From Pedobacter polysacchareus (GTDB taxonomy: Bacteria; Bacteroidota; Bacteroidia; Sphingobacteriales; Sphingobacteriaceae): a stretch of DNA of 64,000 nucleotides. Position 1 is the first letter of the stretch, and the number at the start of each line of letters is the position of its first letter. The notes beneath the pieces were generated by a model, which saw nothing but the letters and a program-made list of their open reading frames with translations, ran no database searches and was not told the DNA's origin. This document shows positions 34,575 through 43,470 of the stretch, in pieces. The stretch spans positions 186,001 through 250,000 of the forward strand of contig NZ_JAHYSS010000001.1 of assembly GCF_019802255.1 (NCBI RefSeq), read 5' to 3'. A program made the translations under genes and the position numbers.

Positions 34575-34973
34575 ATGAAGCTGCGACAAAAACTTACACT
34601 GGGCCTATGTGCATTTTACCTGATCACGATGATCGGATTTGCATTGAATATGCACTTTTGTGGGGGCAAGCTTTCCGAGATTCGCTGGATAGAAACTGCC
34701 AGTTGCAGTGCCTGTAAAGCATCGGAAAAAAAGCAGCTTTCTGGCGATTGCTGTAAGGACAAATCGGTTGAAGCGAAGATTAAAGACAGCCATCAGGTAG
34801 GGTCGAAAGTCAAACTTCCAATGGATTTTAGCCTGGAAATGTTCTTTAGTCCAATGATTGCGGAGGTTTTCAGACAATTGCTGCCTACACTATTCAGTAG
34901 CGTAGAAAATAAGGCTCCGCCACTCTCTTCCATTCTCTCTCTTCACGCGTTCAACTGCGTATTCAGAAATTAA
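34575..34973 (+). CDS. HYC_CC_PP family protein
   Basis: 132 residues. An N-terminal hydrophobic segment (about 7-27) is followed by the features that name this Bacteroidota family: an aromatic-cysteine pair after histidine (NMHFCGGKL), a double cysteine (DCCKDK) and a double proline (APPLSS). Extra cysteines (SCSACK) give a cysteine-rich loop that could bind metal. It is first in a row with a heavy-metal-associated protein and an outer-membrane-like protein, so a role in copper or other metal handling is likely but unproven. Confidence 0.75.
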   Translation: MKLRQKLTLGLCAFYLITMIGFALNMHFCGGKLSEIRWIETASCSACKASEKKQLSGDCCKDKSVEAKIKDSHQVGSKVKLPMDFSLEMFFSPMIAEVFRQLLPTLFSSVENKAPPLSSILSLHAFNCVFRN

Positions 34974-35078
34974 ACCAGGAATAATTTATTTTCCTTGCGG
35001 CAAGCTTGCTGTGAGGGCTTTGACGCGTTCGTATTTCGCTGTCAACGAGTTCATTATTAACACATAAATTATATCCAC

Positions 35079-35615
35079 ATGAATACTATTAAAAATCTAA
35101 TCATACTTTCTATCGTTTTAATCGCAGGTAAAGCATCTGCACAACAAATTACTACTGCTGAGTTACAGGTAACCGGTTTAACCTGCTCTATGTGTTCTCA
35201 GGCTACTGAAAAGTCTTTGAGAACTTTAGATTTTGTAGACGCGATTGAGCCGGATTTAAATAAAAACCTATTTGCCATTACTTTTAAGAAGGATAAAGCG
35301 GTAAATATCGACCAGATTAGAAAGAAAGTAGAAGCTGCAGGATTTTCTGTAGGGAACCTAACTGCTGTTTTCAATTTTAACAACACTAGGGTAGATGAAA
35401 AAGGAATGGCTATTGCCGGAAACCATGTTTACCAGTTTTTAAATCAGAAAAATCAGACCTTAAACGGACCGGTAACGGCAACGGTGGTCGACAAAAACTT
35501 TATCTCTGGTTCGGCATTTAAGAAAAAAGCTGCGCAGTTGAAATCTGATACTTATGCTAATGGTGAAGGTTTGGTAAACGGTAAAAAGACACGTATTTAT
35601 CACTTAAGCATCTAA
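35079..35615 (+). CDS. Secreted heavy-metal-associated (HMA) domain protein
   Basis: 178 residues with a signal peptide (1-21, ending SASAQQ). An HMA domain (about 28-95) contains the metal-binding GLTCSMCSQA, with CxxC that typically holds Cu(I). The remainder (about 100-178) is an uncharacterised beta-rich extension. It lies 105 bases after the HYC_CC_PP gene and 9 bases before the next gene. The location outside the cytoplasm distinguishes it from cytosolic CopZ chaperones. Confidence 0.82.
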   Translation: MNTIKNLIILSIVLIAGKASAQQITTAELQVTGLTCSMCSQATEKSLRTLDFVDAIEPDLNKNLFAITFKKDKAVNIDQIRKKVEAAGFSVGNLTAVFNFNNTRVDEKGMAIAGNHVYQFLNQKNQTLNGPVTATVVDKNFISGSAFKKKAAQLKSDTYANGEGLVNGKKTRIYHLSI

Positions 35616-35624
35616 CAGTAAAGC

Positions 35625-36437
35625 ATGAGATTTTTTAAATTTTTACTGGTACCCATCGCGATTGCGATGGGTACCAGTGCTCAGGCGCAGGAATTATATG
35701 TGTTTACCGAGCCTGCCAGCAACATGCCGGCAAAATCCGTTGGTATTAGATTGACTAATGAAGGCAGAGTAAACCCTGACTTCTCGATTAGAACCACTCC
35801 AGAGCTCATGTTAGGCTTTAATAAGAACCTGATGGTACATGCACAAGGCTTTTTATCCAACATGGATGGGAGCTACAAAGCAGAAGGAGCCAGTTTATAT
35901 GCGAAATACAGGTTCCTTTCTATAGATGAGATGAAACGCCATTTTCGTATGGCTGCATTTGGAAGAATCAGTACCAGCAGCAGGCCTACTTTTTCTGAAG
36001 ACATCAATCTGGAAGGTGACAATTCCGGTGTTCAGGGCGGATTGGTTTTCACTCAATTGTTGCATAAGCTGGCTTTATCGACTACTTTAAGTTATACCAA
36101 GTCTTTTGAGCCCGATAGTAAACAGCAGCTGGGTATGCCTCAGCCAAATCAGATGCTGGGGTACAGTCTTTCTTCTGGTTATCTGGTACTTCCATTTGTT
36201 TATAAGAATTACAATCAACCAAATTTCAACCTTTATTTCGAGGTTTTGGGGAAGACGAATCCTGAAAATGGAAGGTCTTATGTAGATTTTGCACCAGCAG
36301 TGCAGATGATTATCAACAGCAGAACACGGATAGATTTGGGCTATAGGTTTGAAGTAGCAGGCAATGTGGCCAACCGGTACAATAAAAACATGTACATGCT
36401 GAGGGCAGAATTCAATTTTTATAATGTGCTAAAATAA
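35625..36437 (+). CDS. Predicted outer-membrane beta-barrel protein of unknown function
   Basis: 270 residues with a signal peptide (1-22, ending AQAQ). Alternating hydrophobic/polar strands (SVGIRLTNEG, PELMLGFNKNLMVHAQGF, GASLYAKYRF, IDLGYRFEVAG, YMLRAEFNFY) and the aromatic C terminus suggest an outer-membrane barrel. It starts nine bases after the HMA gene, so it belongs to the same operon and may take part in metal handling. The signal-peptide coding region contains a perfect 15-base inverted repeat (35645-35678) just after the start codon. Confidence 0.65.
   Translation: MRFFKFLLVPIAIAMGTSAQAQELYVFTEPASNMPAKSVGIRLTNEGRVNPDFSIRTTPELMLGFNKNLMVHAQGFLSNMDGSYKAEGASLYAKYRFLSIDEMKRHFRMAAFGRISTSSRPTFSEDINLEGDNSGVQGGLVFTQLLHKLALSTTLSYTKSFEPDSKQQLGMPQPNQMLGYSLSSGYLVLPFVYKNYNQPNFNLYFEVLGKTNPENGRSYVDFAPAVQMIINSRTRIDLGYRFEVAGNVANRYNKNMYMLRAEFNFYNVLK
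35645..35678 (+). repeat. Perfect 15-base hairpin inside a signal-peptide coding sequence
   Basis: ACTGGTACCCATCGC (35645-35659) and GCGATGGGTACCAGT (35664-35678) are exact reverse complements with a GATT loop. The stem starts 20 bases after the A of the ATG at 35625 and would fold strongly in the mRNA, in reach of an initiating ribosome. Confidence 0.85.
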
Positions 36438-36490
36438 TCTGCCGACGGTATTTCTTATCATACATCAACAATCTGCCTTTTAATTCGTTA

Positions 36491-36498
36491 TACATTTG
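36491..36498 (+). promoter_or_regulatory. Putative -7 element of the yceI-like gene
   Basis: TACATTTG matches TAnnTTTG and lies 22 bases upstream of the ATG at 36521. No TTG is visible at the -33 position. Confidence 0.4.
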
Positions 36499-36520
36499 TA
36501 AATCACTAAAATATAGAATT

Positions 36521-37093
36521 ATGAAAAAGGTATTTTTATTACTGGTTGTGCTGTCGATCAGCGTGGCGTCTTTCGCACAAACGAAATGGAAGCTTGACCC
36601 TATGCACTCATTTGTGAACTTTTCTGTTGGTCACATGGGAATTTCATTCGTAGATGGTGCATTCAATAAGTTTGATGGTACGATAGAGGCTGCTAAAGCA
36701 GATTTTACAGATGCTAAAGTCAATTTTACAGTAGATGTAAATAGCATAGACACACGTGTAGAGCCACGTAATAAACATTTGAAATCTGATGATTTCTTTA
36801 ATGCCGAAAAATATCCTAACATGACCTTTGTGAGCACGTCTTTCAAAAAAATGAGTGGAAATAATTATGAATTGACAGGAAAGCTGACCATTCGTGACGT
36901 CACGAAAGATGTAAAGTTTAATGTGGTTTTCGGTGGAACGCATACGGACGATAAAGGAACAACAAAAGCTGGTTTTGCAGCTAGTACCACCATTAACCGT
37001 CTGGATTATAACATCAAATTTGATCCAACAGGAATGGGCGTAGCTAAAGACGTTAAGATCTCTTTGAACCTGGAATTTGTTCAGGCAAAATAA
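36521..37093 (+). CDS. YceI family periplasmic protein
   Basis: 190 residues with a signal peptide (1-19, ending SFAQ). The lipocalin-like YceI barrel is clear: WKLDPMHSFVNFSVGHMG, DAKVNFTVDVNSIDTR, RNKHLKSDDFFNAEKYP and GKLTIRDVTKDV. Family members bind polyisoprenoids such as ubiquinone precursors. It is transcribed alone and ends at a strong terminator. Confidence 0.92.
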   Translation: MKKVFLLLVVLSISVASFAQTKWKLDPMHSFVNFSVGHMGISFVDGAFNKFDGTIEAAKADFTDAKVNFTVDVNSIDTRVEPRNKHLKSDDFFNAEKYPNMTFVSTSFKKMSGNNYELTGKLTIRDVTKDVKFNVVFGGTHTDDKGTTKAGFAASTTINRLDYNIKFDPTGMGVAKDVKISLNLEFVQAK

Positions 37094-37107
37094 GGATAGG
37101 ACATTTA

Positions 37108-37129
37108 GGGGGGAGACCCCCTTTTTTTT
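37108..37129 (+). terminator. Intrinsic terminator after the yceI-like gene
   Basis: GGGGG, AGA loop, CCCCC and then eight T residues lie 15 bases after the stop codon at 37093. Confidence 0.88.
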
Positions 37130-37140
37130 ACTTCATCATC

Positions 37141-37968
37141 ATGACCAATTTATCTCAATTCCGAACTTTTAGCCAGCATTTACCGCTTCAGGATTACTTA
37201 ATGCCCGTTTTATTTATGGGACACGGTTCTCCTATGAATGGGATTGAAGACAATGAGTTCAGTGCAGAATGGGCCAATATGGCGCATAATATTCCTGTTC
37301 CAACTGCTGTAATCGTAGTTTCCGCACACTGGTTTACGAAAGGGACCCATTTAACAGCGATGGACTTCCCGAGTACGATTCATGATTTCGGAGGTTTCCC
37401 GCAGGCTTTATTTGATGTCAATTATCCTGCTCCAGGAAGTCCCGATCTGGCTATTGCTGCAAAAAAACTGATCCATAGTGTGGAGGTCGGTTTAGACCAC
37501 GATTGGGGCTTAGACCATGGCGCATGGACGGTTTTAAGGCATATGTATCCACAAGCCAATGTCCCTGTGGTACAATTGAGTATCGATTATACAAAAGATG
37601 CCAGGTTTCATTACGAATTGGCTAAAGAGCTGTATGAACTCCGTAAGAAGGGGGTGCTCATTATGGGCAGCGGCAATATGGTGCATAACCTGAGGATGAT
37701 GAGCTGGGAAATGATCAATGGAGGTGGTTACGATTGGGCTTTAGAGATCAATGACCAGTTTAAACAGTTGATTCTGAATAACGAGCATCAGCCTTTACAG
37801 GCTTATCAGACTCTAGGGAAAGCAGCAATGCTGGCCATTCCTACGCCTGAGCATTACTTGCCGCTGATGTATACCTTAGGTTTGAAAAATGACCAGGAAC
37901 CGGTTACACTTTTTAATGATAAGGCTGTTGCCGGATCTTTAACGATGACTTCTGTCAGAATTGGTTAG
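37141..37968 (+). CDS. ygiD: 4,5-DOPA-extradiol-dioxygenase-like protein (YgiD/LigB family)
   Basis: 275 residues, normal for the class III extradiol dioxygenase subfamily. Metal-site histidines appear in FMGHGSPMN, VVSAHWFTKG and GLDHGAWTVL, and the C terminus has the ATPTPEHYLPL-like block (LAIPTPEHYLPLMY). The natural substrate in bacteria is unclear. It begins 12 bases after the yceI terminator. It converges on the aldehyde dehydrogenase gene with five bases between stops. Confidence 0.88.
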   Translation: MTNLSQFRTFSQHLPLQDYLMPVLFMGHGSPMNGIEDNEFSAEWANMAHNIPVPTAVIVVSAHWFTKGTHLTAMDFPSTIHDFGGFPQALFDVNYPAPGSPDLAIAAKKLIHSVEVGLDHDWGLDHGAWTVLRHMYPQANVPVVQLSIDYTKDARFHYELAKELYELRKKGVLIMGSGNMVHNLRMMSWEMINGGGYDWALEINDQFKQLILNNEHQPLQAYQTLGKAAMLAIPTPEHYLPLMYTLGLKNDQEPVTLFNDKAVAGSLTMTSVRIG

Positions 37969-37973
37969 AGATT

Positions 37974-39374
37974 TTACATCAATTTCCTTAGCCATTTCAA
38001 TACCCATCCTTTTTTTTCATAAGGAGGATAAATCAGGTTGCTCATGTCCAATTTGGATTGAAAAACAACGGCTCTTTCATGAGAAAAAGCTTTAAATCCA
38101 AATTGACCGTGACAACTGCCTAATCCGCTGCCATTAACCCCGCCAAAAGGTAATTTAGGATTGCTGATGTGGATCAGCACATCGTTTACGCAGGTTCCGC
38201 CTGCGCTGGTGCTTCTAATGACCTGCTGAATCTGTTTTTTATCCTGACTAAAGAGGTAAAGTGCCAAAGGTTTGTCCATTTTATTGACGAATGCAATGGC
38301 CTCTTCCATCGTTTTATAAGGGATAATAGGCAATACAGGGCCGAAAATCTCTTCCTTCATGATGTTTGCATTTTCTGGTAGACCGGTTAATACGGTCGGT
38401 AAAATGGTCTGTGTAGACTCGTTTCCAGGGCCACCATAAAGGAGTTTGGCTCCTTTTGATACAGCATCATCAACGAGTCCCTGGATGCGATTAAAATGCT
38501 TTTTATTGATGATTTTAGCATAGCTGGAGAGGTTGAGTTCCCCGTCCTCTCTAAAGAACATCCGCTGAACTGCCGCCTTATATTTTTCTATGAATGCTGC
38601 TTGTAACGATTCCTGGATCAGGATATAATCTGGCGCAATACAGGTTTGGCCCGCATTGGTGAGCTTCCCCCAGGCAATTTTGGAGGCGGCGATGTCCAGA
38701 TTAGCCGTTTCATCAATGAGTGTCGGTGATTTTCCGCCTAGTTCCAGGGTTAAAGAGGTCAGGTTTTTCGCTGCAGCTTCCATCACTATCTTTCCTACAG
38801 CAGTACTTCCTGTAAAAAAGATGTGATCAAAGGGCAAACTCAGCAGGTGCGTAGAGAGCGTGGCATCCCCTTCAAAACAGCAAACTTCTGATTCTTCAAA
38901 GCATTCTTCAATCACCCGGCAGATGATGGAACTGGTTTCAGAACTTAATTCTGAAGGCTTTAGGATGGCACAATTTCCTGCGGCAATGGCCGAAATTAAA
39001 GGGGCCATCATCAGCTGAAAAGGATAATTCCAAGGTGAAATAATTAGGCAAACACCCTTTGGTTCGTAATAGATCCTGTTTTTTGCCATTAGTGCCGTAA
39101 TCGTTTTCCCTACTTTTAACGGACGCATCCAGCTGCTCAGGTTTTTAATGGCATAATCTATTTCGCTGTAAATAAAAACAACTTCGGTAATTGCCGACTC
39201 AAATTCGCTCTTTCTTAAATCGCTCTGCAAGGCCGCATAGATTTCTTTTTCATACAGCTGTATACTGCTCTTTAAAGCACTCAATTTATTAATTCGTTGC
39301 GTCGCATTGCTGTTTCTAAGTGTATATTTATACGCTTGCTGTGCTTTAAAAACGGAGTTAATAGTTTGTATCAT
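37974..39374 (-). CDS. Aldehyde dehydrogenase family protein (class 3-like)
   Basis: 466 residues. NAD(P)-dependent oxidation of aldehydes is expected from the catalytic glutamate in LTLELGGKSP and the catalytic cysteine in NAGQTCIAPDY. ISPWNYPFQL, FFTGSTAVGK and LPFGGVNGSGLG are also present. The short length and the C-terminal IYPPYEKKGWVLKWLRKL tail are typical of class 3 (fatty or aromatic aldehyde) enzymes. A membrane-proximal location is possible from that tail. It stands alone. Confidence 0.9.
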   Translation of the reverse strand: MIQTINSVFKAQQAYKYTLRNSNATQRINKLSALKSSIQLYEKEIYAALQSDLRKSEFESAITEVVFIYSEIDYAIKNLSSWMRPLKVGKTITALMAKNRIYYEPKGVCLIISPWNYPFQLMMAPLISAIAAGNCAILKPSELSSETSSIICRVIEECFEESEVCCFEGDATLSTHLLSLPFDHIFFTGSTAVGKIVMEAAAKNLTSLTLELGGKSPTLIDETANLDIAASKIAWGKLTNAGQTCIAPDYILIQESLQAAFIEKYKAAVQRMFFREDGELNLSSYAKIINKKHFNRIQGLVDDAVSKGAKLLYGGPGNESTQTILPTVLTGLPENANIMKEEIFGPVLPIIPYKTMEEAIAFVNKMDKPLALYLFSQDKKQIQQVIRSTSAGGTCVNDVLIHISNPKLPFGGVNGSGLGSCHGQFGFKAFSHERAVVFQSKLDMSNLIYPPYEKKGWVLKWLRKLM

Positions 39375-39615
39375 AAATGCCGGCTAGGTGATGCTAATGA
39401 AAAGGACCTCTGCTGAGGTTACTAAATATACAAAATGAAACGATCTTCTGCTCATATTGAAGCGCGGTATCTAAAATTATCGAATGGTATAACGCTACAG
39501 CTAGGAGCAGGCCTTCTGTGATGATTAAAAAATATTTGAATCCGTTTAACATAAGTAACAGACCAACCGACCGGGTAATTAGGTATGCCGGTCTAGAACC
39601 ATCAAAATAGATAAA

Positions 39616-41982
39616 ATGAAAAGATTATTTACCCTCTTACTGCTTTCAGGGGCGAGTGCTCAGGCCCAGCAAAATTCAGCGCTCAGTGTTGAAAAGATCA
39701 TGCGTGATCAGAAATGGATCGGCGTAGCACCCACAAATTTCCGCTGGGCTGCGGATAGTAAAGTCCTGTTTTTTGACTGGAATCCTGAAAATAAAGATAA
39801 ATCAGAAGGATTTCAAGTGCAGACGACTTCCTTAAAAAGAGAGCAGTCGGATGAAAAGCTGAAAACCGCAGCTATTGGTGCCGATTATATTTATTCGGGA
39901 GACCGGTCGCTTGGTATCGTTGAAAAATCCGGGGATCTGTACCTATATTATCCGAAAACCAAGCAAGAGCAACGATTAACCCGCACCATAGAAAGAGAAA
40001 GTAACCCTCGTTTTTTAAAAGATGGGACAGTGGTTTTTCAGCGTGGTGATAATCTTTTTACGCTCAACCTGAAGAACAATGAAATTACGCAGCTGACGAA
40101 TTTTGTAAAGGGAAAATCCGGAAATACAGCTGATAAAGGCAAGCCTACCATTCAAAGTACCTGGCTCAAAGACGAACAAACTGAGCTTTTTGACATCATT
40201 AAAAAAAGAAACAAAGAAGGAAATCCAGTAAGGGGGCGTTTTGCGAACCTGACACCAGAAAAGCCGGAGAAAACGATAAAACCGATCTATCTGGAGGAAA
40301 AGTTCCTGAATGGATTAATCGTGAGTCCAGATGGCAGATATGTGAGCTATAAGCTGATGACACCTGCTGCGGGCACTATAAATACGATCGTTCCCAATTT
40401 CATCACCGCTTCTGGATATGTAGAGGATATAGCCGGCAGAACTAAGGTAGGAGAGCCATTGCCCAGTTTTCAGAGCTATATTTATGACCAGCAGCGAGAC
40501 ACTGTGTATAGTGTGCATACGGAGCAGATTCCTGGAATTAAAGACCTTCCGGATTACGTAAAAGACTATCCTAAGCAATTGGCAGAACGCCAGAAGAAAA
40601 ACGAAGATCGCCAGGTGAATCTTAGTGGACCATATTGGAATGAGGCAGGAACAGCTGCCATCATGCTGGCCGATGCACAGGATAATAAAGACCTTTGGAT
40701 TTTGAAACTGGATGCCGCCACAGGAAACTTAAGCATCGTAGACAGACAAAGAGATGAAGCCTGGATCGGCGGCCCTGGGATTGGCTGGGGAAATGTAGGC
40801 TGGGTAGATCAAAACCGCTTTTATTTCCAAAGTGAAGCTTCAGGATACAGCCATTTGTACCTGGCAAATATCGCCAGCGGAGAGAAAAAACAACTGACTT
40901 CCGGAAACTGGGAAGTGCAGAAGCTAGAGCTTTCAAAAGACAAGAAAACCTTCTATATCACCGCAAATAAAGACCATCCTGGAATCACTCAGTTCTATAA
41001 ACTGGATGTAAATGGTGGCCCATTGGTGCAACTAACCAGTATGAAAGGTGGAAATGAAGTGACGCTTTCGCCGGATGAAAAATGGCTGGCCATTAATTAT
41101 TCTTATATGAATAAACCCTGGGAGCTGTACATTCAGCCTAATAAACCAGGTGCAAAAGCCGTTCAGGTAACCCATTCGACTTCGGAAGAGTTCAAAGCTT
41201 ATGCATGGAGGGAACCAGATCTGGTTTCTTTTAAAAATCGTTACGGAGCAGATGTTTATGCCAGGGTTTATCCGGCTAAAAATCCGCATCCAAATCGTCC
41301 TGCTGTAGTCTTTGTACATGGTGCAGGCTATTTGCAAAATGTGCATTACTGGTGGAGCCAATATTCCAGAGAGTATATGTTCAATAATATGCTGGCCGAC
41401 AATGGCTATACCGTAATCGACATCGATTATACGGCAAGTTCTGGGTATGGCAGAAATCACCGTACCGGAATTTACAGGCACATGGGCGGAAAAGACCTGA
41501 CCGATCAGGTGGATGGCGTGAAAATGCTGGTAGAGAAATATAATGTAAATCCGAAGCATGTAGGGCTATATGGAGGCTCTTACGGTGGTTTCATCACGCT
41601 GATGGCCTTATTTAACGAACCGGACGTTTTTGCTAGTGGGGCAGCTTTAAGGTCGGTAACCGATTGGGCGCATTACAACCATGGCTATACTTCTAATATT
41701 TTAAATGAACCATATAATGATGAACTCGCCTATAAACGCAGTTCTCCGATCTATTTTGCCAATGGTTTAAAGGGCAATTTGCTGATGTGCCATGGTATGG
41801 TTGATGTGAATGTGCAGTTCCAGGACATCGTGAGGCTCTCTCAGCGCTTCATTGAGCTGGGTAAAGACAATTGGGAGTTGGCTGTTTATCCCGTTGAAGA
41901 TCATGGTTTTGTGGAGCCTTCAAGCTGGACAGATGAGTATAAACGCATTTATAAATTGTTCGAAACGACTTTGAAAAAGTAA
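39616..41982 (+). CDS. S9 family peptidase (dipeptidyl-peptidase IV-like)
   Basis: 788 residues with a signal peptide (1-18, ending AQAQ). The N-terminal part (about 25-510) is a beta-propeller of the DPP IV type (RWAADSKVLFFDW, VSPDGRYVSYK). The C-terminal alpha/beta hydrolase (about 530-788) carries the nucleophile in YGGSYGGFIT, the acid in MCHGMVDVNVQ and the histidine in PVEDHGFVEP. It is predicted to act outside the cytoplasm on peptides with proline or alanine near the N terminus. The 241-base gap upstream shows no consensus promoter I can assign. Confidence 0.92.
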   Translation: MKRLFTLLLLSGASAQAQQNSALSVEKIMRDQKWIGVAPTNFRWAADSKVLFFDWNPENKDKSEGFQVQTTSLKREQSDEKLKTAAIGADYIYSGDRSLGIVEKSGDLYLYYPKTKQEQRLTRTIERESNPRFLKDGTVVFQRGDNLFTLNLKNNEITQLTNFVKGKSGNTADKGKPTIQSTWLKDEQTELFDIIKKRNKEGNPVRGRFANLTPEKPEKTIKPIYLEEKFLNGLIVSPDGRYVSYKLMTPAAGTINTIVPNFITASGYVEDIAGRTKVGEPLPSFQSYIYDQQRDTVYSVHTEQIPGIKDLPDYVKDYPKQLAERQKKNEDRQVNLSGPYWNEAGTAAIMLADAQDNKDLWILKLDAATGNLSIVDRQRDEAWIGGPGIGWGNVGWVDQNRFYFQSEASGYSHLYLANIASGEKKQLTSGNWEVQKLELSKDKKTFYITANKDHPGITQFYKLDVNGGPLVQLTSMKGGNEVTLSPDEKWLAINYSYMNKPWELYIQPNKPGAKAVQVTHSTSEEFKAYAWREPDLVSFKNRYGADVYARVYPAKNPHPNRPAVVFVHGAGYLQNVHYWWSQYSREYMFNNMLADNGYTVIDIDYTASSGYGRNHRTGIYRHMGGKDLTDQVDGVKMLVEKYNVNPKHVGLYGGSYGGFITLMALFNEPDVFASGAALRSVTDWAHYNHGYTSNILNEPYNDELAYKRSSPIYFANGLKGNLLMCHGMVDVNVQFQDIVRLSQRFIELGKDNWELAVYPVEDHGFVEPSSWTDEYKRIYKLFETTLKK

Positions 41983-42069
41983 ATAGAGAAAAACTAATTC
42001 TTAATACTGATGTATAGTTTTTGTCTATATGTATATCAGTATTAAGTATCTGTTATCTCTTGAATTTGG

Positions 42070-42100
42070 TTGCATTTGAGGGTATATAGCCTTACCTTTG
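42070..42100 (+). promoter_or_regulatory. Consensus Bacteroidota promoter of ahpC
   Basis: TTG (42070-42072), 20 bases and TACCTTTG (42093-42100), with the ATG at 42128. This predicts a 5' leader of about 20 bases. Confidence 0.75.
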
Positions 42101-42127
42101 TAGCACGAAATTAAAAAACAAAAAATT

Positions 42128-42673
42128 ATGATTAATATAGGTCAACAATTCCCATCATTCTCAAAAACTGCTGTAGTTAGTATCGAAAAAGGTAAAGAAT
42201 TCGAAACAATTACTTCAGATTCTTTAATCAACGAAAACAACCAGTGGACTTGTATGTTCTGGTGGCCAAAAGATTTTACTTTTGTTTGCCCAACAGAAAT
42301 TGCTGAATTTAACAATAACTTCAATGAATTCCGTGACCGTGATACGACCTTAATTGGTGCATCTACGGATTCTGAATTCGTTCATGCTGCATGGAGAACT
42401 CACCACGATGATTTACGTGATTTGAAATTCCCAATGTTAGCAGATACTTCTAAATCTTTAGCTGAAGCTTTAGATATTTTAGAGCCAAATGAAAAAATCG
42501 CTTACCGTGCTACTTTCATCATCGATCCTCAAGGTATCGTACGTTGGGCTAGTGTAAATGATTTAAGTGTTGGCCGTAACGTTAAAGAAGTGATCAGAGT
42601 ACTAGATGCTTTGCAAACTGACGAACTTTGCCCATGTAACTGGGAAAAAGGTCAAGAGACTTTAACTGTATAA
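42128..42673 (+). CDS. ahpC: Peroxiredoxin, AhpC/Prx type
   Basis: 181 residues. The peroxidatic cysteine is C54 in DFTFVCPTEI and candidate resolving cysteines are C168 and C170 in ELCPCNWEKG. The enzyme reduces hydrogen and organic peroxides. The short form with two C-terminal cysteines resembles AhpC enzymes reduced by AhpD-type partners, and an AhpD-like gene follows. A hairpin with T-run lies between the two genes. Confidence 0.92.
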   Translation: MINIGQQFPSFSKTAVVSIEKGKEFETITSDSLINENNQWTCMFWWPKDFTFVCPTEIAEFNNNFNEFRDRDTTLIGASTDSEFVHAAWRTHHDDLRDLKFPMLADTSKSLAEALDILEPNEKIAYRATFIIDPQGIVRWASVNDLSVGRNVKEVIRVLDALQTDELCPCNWEKGQETLTV

Positions 42674-42693
42674 TTTTACTGTTTAATCCTGAG

Positions 42694-42730
42694 AATCCCT
42701 GTAAAATGCATTTTTGCAGGGATTTCTTTT
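42694..42730 (+). terminator. Terminator or attenuator between ahpC and the AhpD-like gene
   Basis: AATCCCTG (42694-42701) pairs exactly with CAGGGATT (42717-42724), extended by AAAA/TTTT inside, and is followed by TCTTTT. Partial read-through would set the ratio of the two proteins. Confidence 0.7.
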
Positions 42731-42749
42731 ACCCAAAAATTTATTTATC

Positions 42750-43334
42750 ATGACAGCAGCAACAGAAACAATTCAAGAATTATTAGCCGTAGTAGGTCTT
42801 GAACCAGATTATAGAAATGAAAGTCTGACGCTTTTAGAAAAAGGCAATTCAAGATACGTACGTGATTTAAAATTGAACTTAAGCAGCACTTTTACCTCCA
42901 GTCATTTGAGCGATAAAGAATGCGCATTGATTGCATTGAGTATTGCTGTAAATAACAACAATAAAGTATTGACTGATTTCTTTGAGAAATTGGCGATCGC
43001 AAAAGAAGCAACAGCAGAAGAAATTGCTGAAGCAGTAGGTTGTGCGTCTTTATTGGCCTTAAATAACGTGTTTTACCGTTTCCGTCACTTTACAGGAAAA
43101 GAGAAATATACTCAGATTCCTGCACGTGTACGCATGCAGATTATGAGCAGCCCGGTTACTGGTAAAGAATTTTTTGAGTTGATGAGCATCGCTGTTTCTG
43201 CCGTTAATGGCTGTGAAATGTGTGTGAATGCACATGAACACTCGATCCTTGCTTTAGGCGCTACAGAAGAAAGAGTATTTGATGCGGTTCGTATCGCTTC
43301 CATCGTTACTTCTGCAGGAAAAGTAATTTACTAG
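42750..43334 (+). CDS. AhpD-like carboxymuconolactone decarboxylase family protein
   Basis: 194 residues from the ATG at 42750 (MTAATETIQELL). The upstream in-frame ATG at 42714 lies inside the terminator hairpin and is rejected. The AhpD-type redox motif is NGCEMCVNAHEHS, with the CxxC and the histidine four residues after it, used to recycle AhpC. The helical CMD fold is evident around it. It is paired with ahpC. Confidence 0.9.
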   Translation: MTAATETIQELLAVVGLEPDYRNESLTLLEKGNSRYVRDLKLNLSSTFTSSHLSDKECALIALSIAVNNNNKVLTDFFEKLAIAKEATAEEIAEAVGCASLLALNNVFYRFRHFTGKEKYTQIPARVRMQIMSSPVTGKEFFELMSIAVSAVNGCEMCVNAHEHSILALGATEERVFDAVRIASIVTSAGKVIY

Positions 43335-43374
43335 TTCGTTCCTGAGCAGCTGAGTGGTTGATCAGGTTGGATTT

Positions 43375-43466
43375 AAAAAAAGAAGCTTAACTATTCATTG
43401 GCTGAAACCTTGTGCGCTAAGCAGTGCAAAATTTCTAGGCCCTTTCATAGCAAAGCTTCTTTTTTT
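43375..43466. terminator. Bidirectional terminator-like element with 14-base perfect arms
   Basis: AAAAAAAGAAGCTT (43375-43388) and AAGCTTCTTTTTTT (43453-43466) are exact reverse complements enclosing 64 bases. Because the arms end in A- and T-runs, the element can terminate both the plus-strand ahpD-like transcript and the minus-strand serine hydrolase transcript. The large insert is unusual for a terminator. Confidence 0.65.
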
Positions 43467-43470
43467 GAAA

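Noticed and set aside
42714..42749. Upstream start for the AhpD-like gene
   Set aside because: The ATG lies inside the terminator hairpin; the ATG at 42750 matches the family N terminus.
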